Shown here: in pieces, positions 1 through 7,342 of the stretch
Layout of the letters: every line of letters starts with the position of its first letter
How positions within the stretch are numbered: the first letter of the stretch is position 1
Source of the DNA: CALGLS01 sp047626155
GTDB taxonomy: Bacteria > Bacteroidota > Bacteroidia > Chitinophagales > Saprospiraceae
Assembly: GCA_047626155.1 (NCBI GenBank)
Contig: JBLHRR010000064.1
Coordinates: forward strand, 1-27,457
Direction: 5' to 3'
Length of the DNA stretch: 27,457 nt
Notes under the pieces: model-generated
The model's input: only the letters and a program-made list of their open reading frames with translations
Databases searched by the model: none
Told to the model about the DNA's origin: nothing
Translations under genes and position numbers: made by a program

Positions 1-2
1 AG

Positions 3-84
3 TACCCCCGGGGGGAATCGAACCCCCACTCCCGAAGGAACTGGATTTTGAATCCAGCGCGTCTACCAATTCCGCCACAAGGGC
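3..84 (-). tRNA. tRNA-Leu (anticodon CAA)
   Basis: Read on the minus strand, this folds as a class II tRNA of 82 nt. The acceptor stem GCCCTTG pairs with CGGGGGT using three G-U pairs, the D arm has the usual AATTGGTAGA loop, the anticodon stem CTGGA/TCCAG closes loop TTCAAAA, a variable arm (TTCCTTCGGGAG region) is present, and the T arm is GGGGG-TTCGATT-CCCCC. The anticodon CAA lies at plus-strand positions 48-50 and reads UUG leucine codons. The discriminator base is A; the next two bases are CT, so CCA does not appear to be encoded, though the window ends there. It lies just downstream of hscB and could be transcribed from it or from its own promoter. Confidence 0.96.
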
Positions 85-94
85 AGGTACTATT

Positions 95-138
95 TCGCTT
101 TAGTGATAGACTAGAGAAACAAATTCCCTCTAAAGCGA
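95..138 (-). terminator. Inverted repeat over the hscB stop codon
   Basis: The 9-nt arms TCGCTTTAG (95-103) and CTAAAGCGA (130-138) are perfectly complementary and enclose 26 nt. The stem includes the TAG stop of hscB (130-132). It sits between hscB and the tRNA-Leu gene. There is no run of T on either side, so a rho-independent terminator is not assured; it may equally be a 3'-end stabilising or processing hairpin. Confidence 0.35.
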
Positions 139-654
139 CGCAAATTTATCTAAATTTTTTCTAATCCGCAACAAATAACGCATTTTAAAATAATATCCTT
201 TCGCAGCTGCTAAGCTCTCTCCTTCTGACTCCCCATCCACATAAGATTCTAGTACTGGTAAGACGCCCGCTAGCTGCCCCTTCTCCAATCCCTCCAACTC
301 CGTCACGACCTTCTGATGAGCCGCTGCATCGTAATCAAACTCCAATTCCATGAGACCTTCGTTGATGTCCATCATCTCCATAAGGAAATCTTGTGGCATA
401 TTGTTTTGGCCCTCCTCCCCCATCGCGCCTTTCAGCTCTAGGATGTATTTTATTCTACGATCCAAATCCGATAAGGTTTTGAAAGCCTCGTTATTTAAGG
501 TCGATAATTCCAATGCTTTTTCCTGCGCTGCCTCCGAAGCCAAGGTATAAAAATCCGGGTGGTATTTCTTGCTGTTCGCATAGAAGGTTTTGCGCAAAGC
601 AGCCTCGTCCGGAATGAATGTAATTGGAATGTTATAGAATTCGAAAAGGGTCAT
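130..654 (-). CDS. hscB: HscB, J-domain co-chaperone for Fe-S cluster assembly
   Basis: A 174-residue cytoplasmic protein. Residues 1-75 form a J domain with the HPD motif at 32-34 (KKYHPDFY), which stimulates the ATPase of an Hsp70 partner. Residues about 85-170 form the HscB-type helical C-terminal domain that binds the IscU scaffold; the segment PQDFLMEMMDINE matches the conserved FLMEQMELRE-like helix of the family. Length fits HscB (about 170-175). The family works with HscA to pass Fe-S clusters from IscU to client proteins. The start is the ATG at 652-654; no Shine-Dalgarno is seen, as usual here. It follows rseP on the same strand after a 131-nt gap that holds a strong hairpin. No isc partner genes are in view. 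Confidence 0.9.
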   Translation of the reverse strand: MTLFEFYNIPITFIPDEAALRKTFYANSKKYHPDFYTLASEAAQEKALELSTLNNEAFKTLSDLDRRIKYILELKGAMGEEGQNNMPQDFLMEMMDINEGLMELEFDYDAAAHQKVVTELEGLEKGQLAGVLPVLESYVDGESEGESLAAAKGYYFKMRYLLRIRKNLDKFASL

Positions 655-703
655 TCTTGGTGGATTCGTTGATTCGTGAACTAGTTAATTAGTGTGTTCA
701 GTT

Positions 704-743
704 CGTATAGGAAGATAAGATTGAAGTCTTATCTTCCTATACG
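704..743. repeat. 17-bp perfect inverted repeat between rseP and hscB
   Basis: Arms 704-720 (CGTATAGGAAGATAAGA) and 727-743 are perfect reverse complements with a 6-nt loop (TTGAAG). The hairpin is in the gap between rseP and hscB, both read on the minus strand. There is no T run after it in either direction, so it is not a standard terminator. It may be an mRNA processing or attenuation hairpin, or part of a dispersed intergenic element, since a repeat seen elsewhere (761-782) lies next to it. Confidence 0.75.
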
Positions 744-748
744 TCGTA

Positions 749-782
749 AGCGTAGCGTCCTCGTTGCGCCGTAGCGGTTACC
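749..782. repeat. Dispersed GC-rich intergenic repeat, copy 1
   Basis: The 22 nt at 761-782 (TCGTTGCGCCGTAGCGGTTA plus CC) recur at 3281-3302 with one mismatch. The preceding AGCGTAGCG (749-757) recurs at 3259-3267, with a longer spacer in the second copy. A shorter relative, CGTAGCGCTCCT, occurs at 3261-3272 and again at 4034-4045. All copies are intergenic. This copy ends a few bases beyond the rseP stop codon. Confidence 0.7.
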
Positions 783-785
783 CCC

Positions 786-2117
786 CTACCCTTTCCACCA
801 CCTCACCACATCCATTCCATTCGCATACAATACCAAGCCCATTACGATCACAAAACCCGCAATAGTTGAAATTTCCATGAACCGATCGGAAGGCTTTCGG
901 CCACTGATCACTTCGTATAACAAAAACATTACGTGGCCGCCATCAAGAGCAGGGATAGGCAATAAATTCATAAAACCAAGGATGAGGGACAAGATAGCCG
1001 TCATCTTCCAGAAGCGTTCCCAGTCCCAGGTGTCACCGAACATTTTTCCAATGGAAGCGAAACCACCGAGACTTTCAGAGGCTTTGATCTTTCCTTTAAA
1101 CATGTGGCCAAAGGCCGTGATCTGATCCGCCAGGAAACTCCAGCCTTTTTGGGTACCGGCTACCATGGCAGGGAAAAAGGAATATTTCTCTTTGTCGAAT
1201 TCAGGGAGTTGAACGATTACACCCATCTGACCCGTTTCCAACAGGGTAAGTGGTATAGATAAAGTGTCTCTACTTCGTAAAATAGAAACGTCTATTTTTT
1301 TGCCTTTGTTGGCAATGGCTAACTTTTCGTAGTTGTGGTAAAAAGGTGTAGGACTATTGTTGACTGCAATAATTTTATCACCTTCAAGTATACCTGCTTT
1401 CTTTGCGGGGTAGTTATCGTCTTCCGACAGTTCTTTTACCACTACCGGATAACGAGGGCCAAATAGTCCCTGGCCTTTATTTTCGTAAGCGGTCAGTTTT
1501 CCAATGAAATCCGGATCAATTGGCAAATTCACCTCCGAGCCATTTCGGTCGACTGTTATCACTTTTGCATCATTGAAAATAATAGCCTGCTTCACCAAAC
1601 CATCATTGAATTTGTCGAAAGGCGCTTCATCTATTCTCAATATCTTATCTCCATCTTGCAAACCCAGTTCCATTCCTAGTGAATCCACATAGATTCCGTC
1701 CACGATATTCTTAGTCGGCATAAACGATTCTCCCCAAGTAAAAAGGACCATTCCGTAAAGGAAAAACCCAAGAATGAAATTTACCGTCACACCACCCAAC
1801 ATGATAACCAATCGTTGCCATGCTTTTTTCGAGCGGAATTCCCAGGGCTCAGCCGGCTGCTTCATTTGCTCCCGATCCATACTTTCATCAATCATCCCGG
1901 AAATTTTCACATAGCCACCCAAAGGCAACCATCCAATTCCGTACTCCGTATCGCCTCTCTTGAATTTGAATAACTCAAACCAAGGATCGAAAAACAGGTA
2001 GAATTTTTCTACTCTTGTTCCGAACATTCGAGCGGGGATAAAGTGCCCCAATTCATGCAGTATAATAAGGATAGACAAACTCAATATCAATTGTCCAATC
2101 GTGATAAGTAAACCCAT
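786..2117 (-). CDS. rseP: RseP-type site-2 zinc protease
   Basis: A 443-residue inner-membrane protease of the M50B family. The first membrane segment (about 5-25) carries the zinc-binding HELGH motif at 21-25, with the third ligand region LDGGH at 391-395 in a C-terminal membrane segment. Two PDZ domains lie in the periplasmic part, about 135-205 and 225-300. Membrane segments are also visible near 103-125, 372-390 and 418-436. Family members cut transmembrane anti-sigma factors or leftover signal peptides within the membrane after a first cut by another protease. Length and layout match the family. It reads away from the divergent rsmE and towards hscB. No dxr gene, a frequent neighbour in Bacteroidota, is in the window. 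Confidence 0.95.
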   Translation of the reverse strand: MGLLITIGQLILSLSILIILHELGHFIPARMFGTRVEKFYLFFDPWFELFKFKRGDTEYGIGWLPLGGYVKISGMIDESMDREQMKQPAEPWEFRSKKAWQRLVIMLGGVTVNFILGFFLYGMVLFTWGESFMPTKNIVDGIYVDSLGMELGLQDGDKILRIDEAPFDKFNDGLVKQAIIFNDAKVITVDRNGSEVNLPIDPDFIGKLTAYENKGQGLFGPRYPVVVKELSEDDNYPAKKAGILEGDKIIAVNNSPTPFYHNYEKLAIANKGKKIDVSILRSRDTLSIPLTLLETGQMGVIVQLPEFDKEKYSFFPAMVAGTQKGWSFLADQITAFGHMFKGKIKASESLGGFASIGKMFGDTWDWERFWKMTAILSLILGFMNLLPIPALDGGHVMFLLYEVISGRKPSDRFMEISTIAGFVIVMGLVLYANGMDVVRWWKG

Positions 2118-2339
2118 TGTTTATTTTCTTTTGTTCCTTTTGGAAAACGGATTATTCCGCGTTCAGTTACTTTAACAAGAAAGAAAACCACATTCAGCTT
2201 TCCTTTGTTGCAAATAGCGGGCAAAAGTAAGGAATTTAATCCAAGGATGCCCCTTTACAAGCTCAATTTCAACCTCAACCTCAACTTCAATGCGCTCAAT
2301 TCGCATGCTTAAAGCAAAATCCAAAGTACTCGCGGTATA

Positions 2340-2385
2340 GGGCCGCGGTATAATAGCGCCCTGGGAATGGCCAATAGTGACGCTC
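2340..2385. repeat. 46-bp intergenic repeat, copy 1
   Basis: The layout GGGCC, two variable bases, GGTATA, then a variable stretch and GGGAATGGCCAATA followed by TGA.GCTC is shared at the same spacing with 4938-4983. The last 39 positions agree at 31. The 14-nt core GGGAATGGCCAATA is identical. Both copies are intergenic and lie on the same strand. Confidence 0.65.
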
Positions 2386-2472
2386 TTCATGAATAAATAC
2401 GCTAAACAAGAGGGAAAAATGCGCTTCTTCTAAGAGCTAAACGTACCAATCGCAAGTTAATAATGAAAATCT

Positions 2473-2480
2473 TATCTTCG
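2473..2480 (+). promoter_or_regulatory. Possible -7 box upstream of rsmE
   Basis: TATCTTCG resembles the TAnnTTTG -7 element of Bacteroidota promoters and lies only 5 nt before the rsmE ATG, so the transcript would be nearly leaderless. No TTTG -33 element is visible at the expected distance, so the call is weak. Confidence 0.3.
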
Positions 2481-2485
2481 CCCCC

Positions 2486-3196
2486 ATGCAATACTTCTAC
2501 ACGCCAAACATCTCCGGTAGCCAGGCCATCCTCGAAGCGGAGGAAGCTGCCCACTGCGCCCAGGTCCTCCGAAAGCGCCTCGGCGATACCATAAATCTAG
2601 TCGATGGAAAAGGCAACTGGTATCAGGGTATTTTGGTAGAAAGCCATAAAAAGAAATGCCTGATCGAGATTAAAGATATCCGAGCCGAGATCCTTCCCCA
2701 CCCTGCCCGGATCCATATTGCCATTGCACCGACCAAAAATATCAATCGCCTCGAATGGTTCCTCGAAAAAGCAACGGAAATTGGAATTCACCGTATCACT
2801 CCTATATTATGTCAACGGTCAGAACGTAAAACGATACGGAATGATCGCTTGGAGAAAATTCTGCTGGCTGCTATGAAGCAATCACTGAAGGCCACTTTGC
2901 CGATACTTGATGAGCTACAGCCTTTCGGCAAATGGGTGGAAGGCTTGGCAGAAGAAACAGCGTTCAGCAAATACATCGCATATTGCAATGAAGAGGATCG
3001 CCTCCCGCTGCAAACAACATACAAAGCAGGAAATGACGTTATATTATTAATAGGCCCGGAAGGGGATTTTCATCCAAAAGAAGTGACAGCTGCAAAGGCG
3101 GCGGGCTTCACCGGAGTGAGCCTCGGACCTAGCCGATTACGAACTGAAACCGCAGGTATTGTGGGTTGCCACACGCTGAACTTGGTTAATTTGTAA
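2486..3196 (+). CDS. rsmE: RsmE, 16S rRNA (uracil-1498-N3)-methyltransferase
   Basis: A 236-residue cytoplasmic protein of the SPOUT superfamily. Residues 1-70 form the small beta-barrel (PUA-like) RNA-binding domain with HCAQVLRKRLGD; residues 75-236 form the knotted methyltransferase fold. The family motifs are seen: EKATEIGI (94-101), GPEGDF (190-195) and LGPSRLRTETA (213-223), which builds the SAM-binding knot. The enzyme methylates U1498 of 16S rRNA using S-adenosylmethionine. Length is normal for RsmE. The gene starts at the ATG directly behind a possible -7 box, and is divergent from rseP. Confidence 0.94.
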   Translation: MQYFYTPNISGSQAILEAEEAAHCAQVLRKRLGDTINLVDGKGNWYQGILVESHKKKCLIEIKDIRAEILPHPARIHIAIAPTKNINRLEWFLEKATEIGIHRITPILCQRSERKTIRNDRLEKILLAAMKQSLKATLPILDELQPFGKWVEGLAEETAFSKYIAYCNEEDRLPLQTTYKAGNDVILLIGPEGDFHPKEVTAAKAAGFTGVSLGPSRLRTETAGIVGCHTLNLVNL

Positions 3197-3258
3197 ATGA
3201 ATGTTTCCTAAGTCGTAAAAAAGTATTGGCTTTGAGCAAAGCAAAAAAAATTATACAT

Positions 3259-3302
3259 AGCGTAGCGCTCCTTTGCGTTTTCGTTGCGCCGTTGCGGTTA
3301 CC
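3259..3302. repeat. Dispersed GC-rich intergenic repeat, copy 2
   Basis: Second copy of the element at 749-782: AGCGTAGCG at 3259-3267 and the 22-nt core at 3281-3302 with one mismatch to copy 1. The 12 nt at 3261-3272 recur at 4034-4045. This copy lies across the region where the frame of the next gene is open upstream of its likely start, so the extra N-terminal codons there are repeat-derived. Confidence 0.7.
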
Positions 3303-3317
3303 AAAAAAATTAAAAAC

Positions 3318-3965
3318 ATGAAATTACTAATCACCTTTCTAACAACAATCTTCCTATTCACTGCTCAACCTCCAACCCTAAAAATGGGGTTGCTAAAATA
3401 CAATGGTGGTGGCGACTGGTATTCCAACCCAACGGCCCTTCCTAACCTAGCAGAATTTTGCAATAAAGAACTCGGCACCAATTTCAACATCGACTTCGCA
3501 ACAGTAGAAGTAGGCAGCGCAGATTTATTCAACTATTCCTTTATCCACATGACGGGCCACGGAAATGTCGTCTTCTCTGAAGTAGAAGCCGAAAACCTAC
3601 GTAACTATCTCATCGCTGGTGGCTTCCTTCATATTGATGACAACTATGGTATGGATCCTTATGTGCGTGCAGCGATGAAAATGGTATTTCCAGAATCGCA
3701 ATTCATAGAGCTTCCTTTTGGTCACGACATTTATAAACAGAAATTCGCTTTTCAGAATGGTCTTCCTAAGGTCCATAAGCACGACGACAAACCGGCACAG
3801 GGTTTTGGTATCTTCCATGAAGACAGACTCGTTTGTTTCTATTCTTATGAATGTGATTTAGGAGATGGGTGGGAAGATCAGGAAGTTCACAAAGATGATG
3901 AATCCGTTCGTCAGCAGGCGCTGAAGATGGGGGCGAATATTGTGCAGTTTCATTTCGGGCAATAA
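3318..3965 (+). CDS. Exported DUF4159 domain protein
   Basis: A 215-residue protein starting at the ATG at 3318, where a signal peptide begins (MKLLITFLTTIFLFTAQPP). The frame is open further upstream to 3273, but those codons fall inside a dispersed repeat and would hide the signal peptide, so I reject the longer form. The mature part is a DUF4159 domain: GLLKYNGGGDWY near the N terminus, FIHMTGHGNVVFS, then GGFLHIDDNYG, PFGHDIYKQ and a C-terminal GDGWED segment. DUF4159 proteins are common in Bacteroidota, often near MoxR-type ATPase and von Willebrand-domain genes, but none is seen here. The fold resembles a glutamine-amidotransferase-like domain; no activity is established. Expected to sit in the periplasm or outer envelope. 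Confidence 0.85.
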   Translation: MKLLITFLTTIFLFTAQPPTLKMGLLKYNGGGDWYSNPTALPNLAEFCNKELGTNFNIDFATVEVGSADLFNYSFIHMTGHGNVVFSEVEAENLRNYLIAGGFLHIDDNYGMDPYVRAAMKMVFPESQFIELPFGHDIYKQKFAFQNGLPKVHKHDDKPAQGFGIFHEDRLVCFYSYECDLGDGWEDQEVHKDDESVRQQALKMGANIVQFHFGQ

Positions 3966-4106
3966 GTTGGCAGTCCGTCAACTATATTTTTTAACTCAAT
4001 AGCCCTACGTTAACGCTCTTTAGCTCGAAAAGACGTAGCGCTCCTATATTTCGAAAAGCTCAGGGCAGGCATTTGCTTGCGACGTTTCGATAAAGTCTAT
4101 CGTCTC

Positions 4107-4322
4107 TCACTCACTCATCAAACGCCGGCTCTTCTTAATATAGCTCCTTACGTTTAACCAAAAAGCAACAAAAAGGTAAAGGATAATCGGAGAACCTAAG
4201 GTTCCGAAAGAGATGTAAATGAAATACATTCTGACCCGGCTGGAGGCCACTCCCATTTTTTTTCCGAGGTAGCTACAGACACCGAACGCAGACTTTTCCA
4301 ATAAATCTTTTATTCTATTCAT
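4107..4322 (-). CDS. Small PspC-domain membrane protein
   Basis: A 71-residue protein with a PspC domain: AFGVCSYLGKKMGV (residues 13-26) followed by a hydrophobic hairpin (about 31-55, FIYISFGTLGSPIILYLFVAFW). In the classical case PspC is an inner-membrane stress sensor; many Bacteroidota carry stand-alone short PspC proteins of unknown partner. It ends in a basic tail (KKSRR). It is a single gene, convergent with the DUF4159 gene. Conserved hydrophobic pattern and length support a real gene despite its small size. Confidence 0.8.
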   Translation of the reverse strand: MNRIKDLLEKSAFGVCSYLGKKMGVASSRVRMYFIYISFGTLGSPIILYLFVAFWLNVRSYIKKSRRLMSE

Positions 4323-4937
4323 CTTAAGTATTAGACAAAAAATAACCCGACTGACCGGAACCAGTTCGACTGTCGCAGACGGGCGGGCGGGCTGGTTTGA
4401 TAATCTTGTATTGTAGAAATTTTTAGCTGAGGCTAATTAAGTTAGGCCACAAGAAAAAAAATCTTAGTCAAATATACAAAAAATATGTCACATTAACAGG
4501 CAGGGCAGCTTGGTCAATAATACTTTCATAGAAGGCAGGTTACACCTAAAGGTGAAGCTCTGTGAATTCTTTTAGACAAAAAATAAACTCTTTAGGTCGC
4601 TAAAACTAAACTCAAAAATCGTCCCTTAGACTAGCTAATTTAAATCAATCTTTTTTGATGCTATCATCATTTTGATTGTATGTCAGTAACAATTTTACAC
4701 ATAAGTAATTCTTATAACTGGCCTTAACTGAAATCAGTTATCTCTGCTGCTCTACGGCTCACAGTAAGAAGGTTGGCATACTAACACGAAAGTTTGGGTT
4801 ATTGTATATAGTAACAAGAAGCCATCGAGAGGTGGCTATCGAATCAGGTTGCAAAGGCAATCTGACTTTTTTGTTTCGGCTGCTTTGTATAAGCACACAA
4901 ACAACCTTGGAGCAACATTCGAGGACCCCGCATTTGA
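4323..4937. other. Long intergenic region with structured elements
   Basis: No credible protein gene is seen in this 615-nt stretch. It holds a G/C-rich GGGCGGGCGGGC tract (4381-4392), a small hairpin CACC-TAAA-GGTG (4546-4557) and, near its right end, two consecutive hairpins with a T run (4820-4872) described separately. A 60-residue plus-strand frame at 4849-5031 overlaps the terminator and the Gfo/Idh gene and is not a gene. Confidence 0.5.
4740..4872 (+). ncRNA. Possible small RNA ending in a terminator hairpin
   Basis: Two hairpins stand in tandem. The first, 4820-4837, has 7-bp arms AGCCATC/GGTGGCT (one G-U) closed by the loop GAGA, a GNRA tetraloop. The second, 4844-4865, has 9-bp arms TCAGGTTGC/GCAATCTGA (one G-T) with loop AAAG and is followed by a run of six T (4867-4872), as in rho-independent terminators. 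No protein gene precedes it on the plus strand: the nearest upstream gene, PspC at 4107-4322, reads the other way. An intergenic RNA gene is therefore the simplest reading. The 5' end is a guess. I could not match it to 6S, SRP, tmRNA or RNase P RNA. Confidence 0.4.
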
Positions 4938-4983
4938 GGGCCAGGGTATAGTGACGGGCCGGGAATGGCCAATAATGAGGCTC
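4938..4983. repeat. 46-bp intergenic repeat, copy 2
   Basis: Second copy of the element at 2340-2385, with the same 14-nt core GGGAATGGCCAATA and the same flanking spacing. It ends just before the stop codon of the minus-strand Gfo/Idh gene. Confidence 0.65.
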
Positions 4984-4984
4984 C

Positions 4985-6022
4985 CTAATTCATTGAAAAG
5001 TCGCCATCTCCTTCTATCAGCATCTCTTTAGTAAACTGATCATGCCTCGGATAAAAGATGCCTGCCTCCAAACGAATACGATCTAGTAATTCCATCAGAT
5101 TCCGGCTGAATCCCAGTGGTAAAATATCTGATTCCAGCTTCCCTGCTCGTACACAACTCATGACCTCCTCCGCTTCATACCGATAGCCAGTGCTATTAAA
5201 TTCAAAAAAGTAATCCTTTGGTTCTTGGCCCTTTAGCATAACCGTTACAGAGGTTGCCTCATGCCAGCGGCGGTTGATTCGAATACATCCCTTCTCTCCA
5301 AAGATATAAGCTTCAGTAGGGGTATCCACTATAATGGAAGAATGAAGCATTGCCATTTTTTGCTCGCCGTAGCTCAACATCATAGCGCAGCTTTCATCCA
5401 CATTACTAGGCCCTATGGTCGCCATGGCTTTGATTTTATCTGGTTTTCCAAAAAGTAATAACGATAAAAACACGGGGTAAATCCCTACATCCAGTAAAGC
5501 CCCGCCGCCAAGATCCTGATTAAACAATCGGCGATCCGGCTGGAAAGAAGCTTGAAAACCAAAATCAGCTTTCAAAGATAACACCTCTCCTATTATTCCA
5601 CTTTCTATCATTTCCAACACTTTAATGGTCGTTGGTAAAAAACGGGTCCAAAGCGCTTCCATCAAGAAAGTCTGCTTCGCCAGAGCAAGGCCAATCATCT
5701 GTTCTACTTCCACTGCGTTCATAGCAAATGGCTTTTCGCAAAGGACTGGGATGTTGTTTTTCAAACAAAGCAAAGTATGTGCGCAATGAGAAGTATGAGT
5801 AGATGCAATATATACCGCATCGAGATCTGGGACATTTTTAATGTCGTTGTAATTTCCGTAGGCATAAGCGACTTTATACTTCTGGGCAAATTCCCTCGCT
5901 CTATCAGTAGAAGAAGAAACCACGGCATGCAAACGCGCATTGGGTATCAACAGCAAATCATCTGCAAAACGATGTGCTATCTTTCCTAATCCAATAATTC
6001 CCCAGTTAAATACTTTTGCCAT
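4985..6022 (-). CDS. Gfo/Idh/MocA family NAD(P)-dependent oxidoreductase
   Basis: A 345-residue cytoplasmic enzyme. Residues 1-120 form a Rossmann domain with the dinucleotide motif GIIGLGKIA (8-16) and the family signature EKP at 96-98, whose lysine helps bind cofactor and substrate. The second half is the alpha/beta substrate-binding domain with GGGALLDVGIYP near 170-182. The overall look (WGIIGLGKIAHRFADDL, MEALWTRFLP) is closest to the dihydrodiol dehydrogenase/glucose-fructose oxidoreductase branch, in which an SEALWTRF-like motif is common. No secretion signal is seen. The substrate is likely a sugar or cyclic polyol but cannot be told. It is divergent from the BASS carrier, with a palindrome in the shared promoter region. 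Confidence 0.88.
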   Translation of the reverse strand: MAKVFNWGIIGLGKIAHRFADDLLLIPNARLHAVVSSSTDRAREFAQKYKVAYAYGNYNDIKNVPDLDAVYIASTHTSHCAHTLLCLKNNIPVLCEKPFAMNAVEVEQMIGLALAKQTFLMEALWTRFLPTTIKVLEMIESGIIGEVLSLKADFGFQASFQPDRRLFNQDLGGGALLDVGIYPVFLSLLLFGKPDKIKAMATIGPSNVDESCAMMLSYGEQKMAMLHSSIIVDTPTEAYIFGEKGCIRINRRWHEATSVTVMLKGQEPKDYFFEFNSTGYRYEAEEVMSCVRAGKLESDILPLGFSRNLMELLDRIRLEAGIFYPRHDQFTKEMLIEGDGDFSMN

Positions 6023-6124
6023 CTTTGTTGGTTCTTAGTTTTATATTCGAAAAATAATAATACGTCAAAAACCGCTGGCAGTTTCAGAGTTGAGGAAGCT
6101 AAATTATAAATCGGATAAAAACTG

Positions 6125-6148
6125 TGACATCACTTTCAAGTGATGTCA
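6125..6148. promoter_or_regulatory. 24-bp palindrome in a divergent promoter region
   Basis: Arms TGACATCACTT (6125-6135) and AAGTGATGTCA (6138-6148) are perfect reverse complements with 2 nt between them. The site lies 43 nt before the ATG of the BASS carrier and about 100 nt from the start of the oppositely oriented Gfo/Idh gene. Symmetry, length and position suit an operator for a dimeric regulator. No regulator gene is next to it. Confidence 0.55.
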
Positions 6149-6191
6149 AGCAATTTCAAGATTTCAAAAATATTCCACTACCTTTCGTCTT

Positions 6192-7094
6192 ATGGATACT
6201 ATAGATCTTGTAAAAATAAACTTTAGTGCAGACCAACTCCTCATTCTCAACATCTGCCTGGCCTTTCTCATGTTCGGAGTAGCACTGGATATTAAAATGA
6301 AGGACCTCAAACGCGTATTCACTGAACCCAAAGCAGGAGCTATTGGCCTGATCTCTCAATTGATTTTCTTACCCATCCTCACTTTGATCCTCATTCATTT
6401 ACTTCGACCACCTACCAGTCTGGCCATCGGCATGGTACTCATCGCAGTTTGTCCTGGAGGAAATGTCTCCAATTTTGCCGTTCACCTCGCCAAGGGAAAT
6501 ACCGCACTTTCCATATCCATGACTTCTATTGTAACCCTTAGTTCCATATTTCTGCTGCCCATCACCTTTTTCTTTTGGTCTGGTTTCATTCCGGAAGTCA
6601 GTAGTTTACCCCCCGAATTGCAAGTCAATGCAGGGGATATGTTCACCACCATCATCACCTTAATTGCAATACCGTTACTTGCAGGTATGTTGTTACAACA
6701 CTATGCGCCCTACTTTGTAACTAAAATAAATAAACCAGTCCGAATCCTTTCTATCCTGATATTTCTCAGTTTCGTCATTTTCGCCTCCACAGGGAACTGG
6801 GACAACATCATGGCCCACCTACAAAAGGTTTTCTTTATCGTTTTAATACACAACAGCCTCGCCCTCCTCATAGGCTACTCCCTAGCAAAAGTCGGAAAAC
6901 TTTCTGACTACGACGCACGTGCCATCTCCATAGAAACGGGAATCCAAAACTCCGGCCTGGCCCTCATCCTCATCTTCAATTTCTTCAACGGCATTGGAGG
7001 TATGGCCATGATCGCCGCCTGGTGGGGCATCTGGCACCTCATCTCCGCCTTCCTCCTAGCCGTTTACTGGTCCCAACCGGCTAAAGGAAATTAG
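6192..7094 (+). CDS. Bile acid:sodium symporter (BASS/SBF) family carrier
   Basis: A 300-residue inner-membrane protein with about nine to ten hydrophobic segments. The SBF family signatures are present: CPGGNVSNFAVHLAKGNTAL (87-106), in which PGGN lies at a sodium-site crossover, and ETGIQNSGLAL in the C-terminal half, the second crossover. Members bring organic anions (bile acids, pyruvate, pantoate and others) into the cell with sodium. Start is the ATG at 6192. It is divergent from the Gfo/Idh oxidoreductase; the shared palindrome hints that the two are regulated together, perhaps as carrier and enzyme for one substrate, but that is inference. Confidence 0.9.
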   Translation: MDTIDLVKINFSADQLLILNICLAFLMFGVALDIKMKDLKRVFTEPKAGAIGLISQLIFLPILTLILIHLLRPPTSLAIGMVLIAVCPGGNVSNFAVHLAKGNTALSISMTSIVTLSSIFLLPITFFFWSGFIPEVSSLPPELQVNAGDMFTTIITLIAIPLLAGMLLQHYAPYFVTKINKPVRILSILIFLSFVIFASTGNWDNIMAHLQKVFFIVLIHNSLALLIGYSLAKVGKLSDYDARAISIETGIQNSGLALILIFNFFNGIGGMAMIAAWWGIWHLISAFLLAVYWSQPAKGN

Positions 7095-7284
7095 ACTTAG
7101 AATTAGAATGACAATCTAAATAGAAACCAAGCTGACTGCATCGGCGGGCGGGTCAAAACCTTCTATCGTGATTCCCATGCCAAGGGTTTTCGATTTTGAT
7201 TATTTAACTCCCTCCTCCACTATTTACAAAACACAAGTCAAAACCCCGGAGGGGCTAAGCTTATATTCACCCCGAGTAACAAAT

Positions 7285-7342
7285 CGGGGCTCGCAAAAAG
7301 CAACACGGGACTCGTAAGTCGGGGAGATAGACAGGGGGCTCG
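7285..7342. repeat. Cluster of CGGGRCTCG short repeats
   Basis: CGGGGCTCG (7285-7293), CGGGACTCG (7306-7314) and GGGGGCTCG (7334-7342) are spaced 21 and 28 nt apart. An opposed copy, CCCCGAGT at 7270-7277, pairs with the first. The function is unknown; iteron-like regulator sites or decayed repeat DNA are both possible. Confidence 0.4.

Larger units (their letters stand above)
2118..2485. other. Intergenic region between rseP and rsmE
   Basis: This 368-nt spacer separates two divergent genes. It holds a degenerate hexanucleotide array TCAAYY repeated five times (2263-2292), the element GCGGTATA twice (2332-2339, 2345-2352) and one copy of a 46-bp repeat (2340-2385). A 72-residue reading frame on the minus strand (2172-2390) runs through these repeats with an EVEVEVEIE run made by the hexanucleotide array; I do not regard it as a gene. 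Confidence 0.6.

Noticed and set aside
2172..2390. 72-residue minus-strand frame with an EVEVEVEIE run
   Set aside because: It is made by a TCAAYY hexanucleotide array and overlaps a dispersed repeat; no family resemblance.
3273..3317. Longer N terminus for the DUF4159 protein
   Set aside because: These codons lie in a dispersed repeat and would bury the signal peptide that begins at 3318.
7270..7342. CRISPR-like array
   Set aside because: Only three or four 9-nt words with unequal spacing; no proper repeats, spacers or cas genes.
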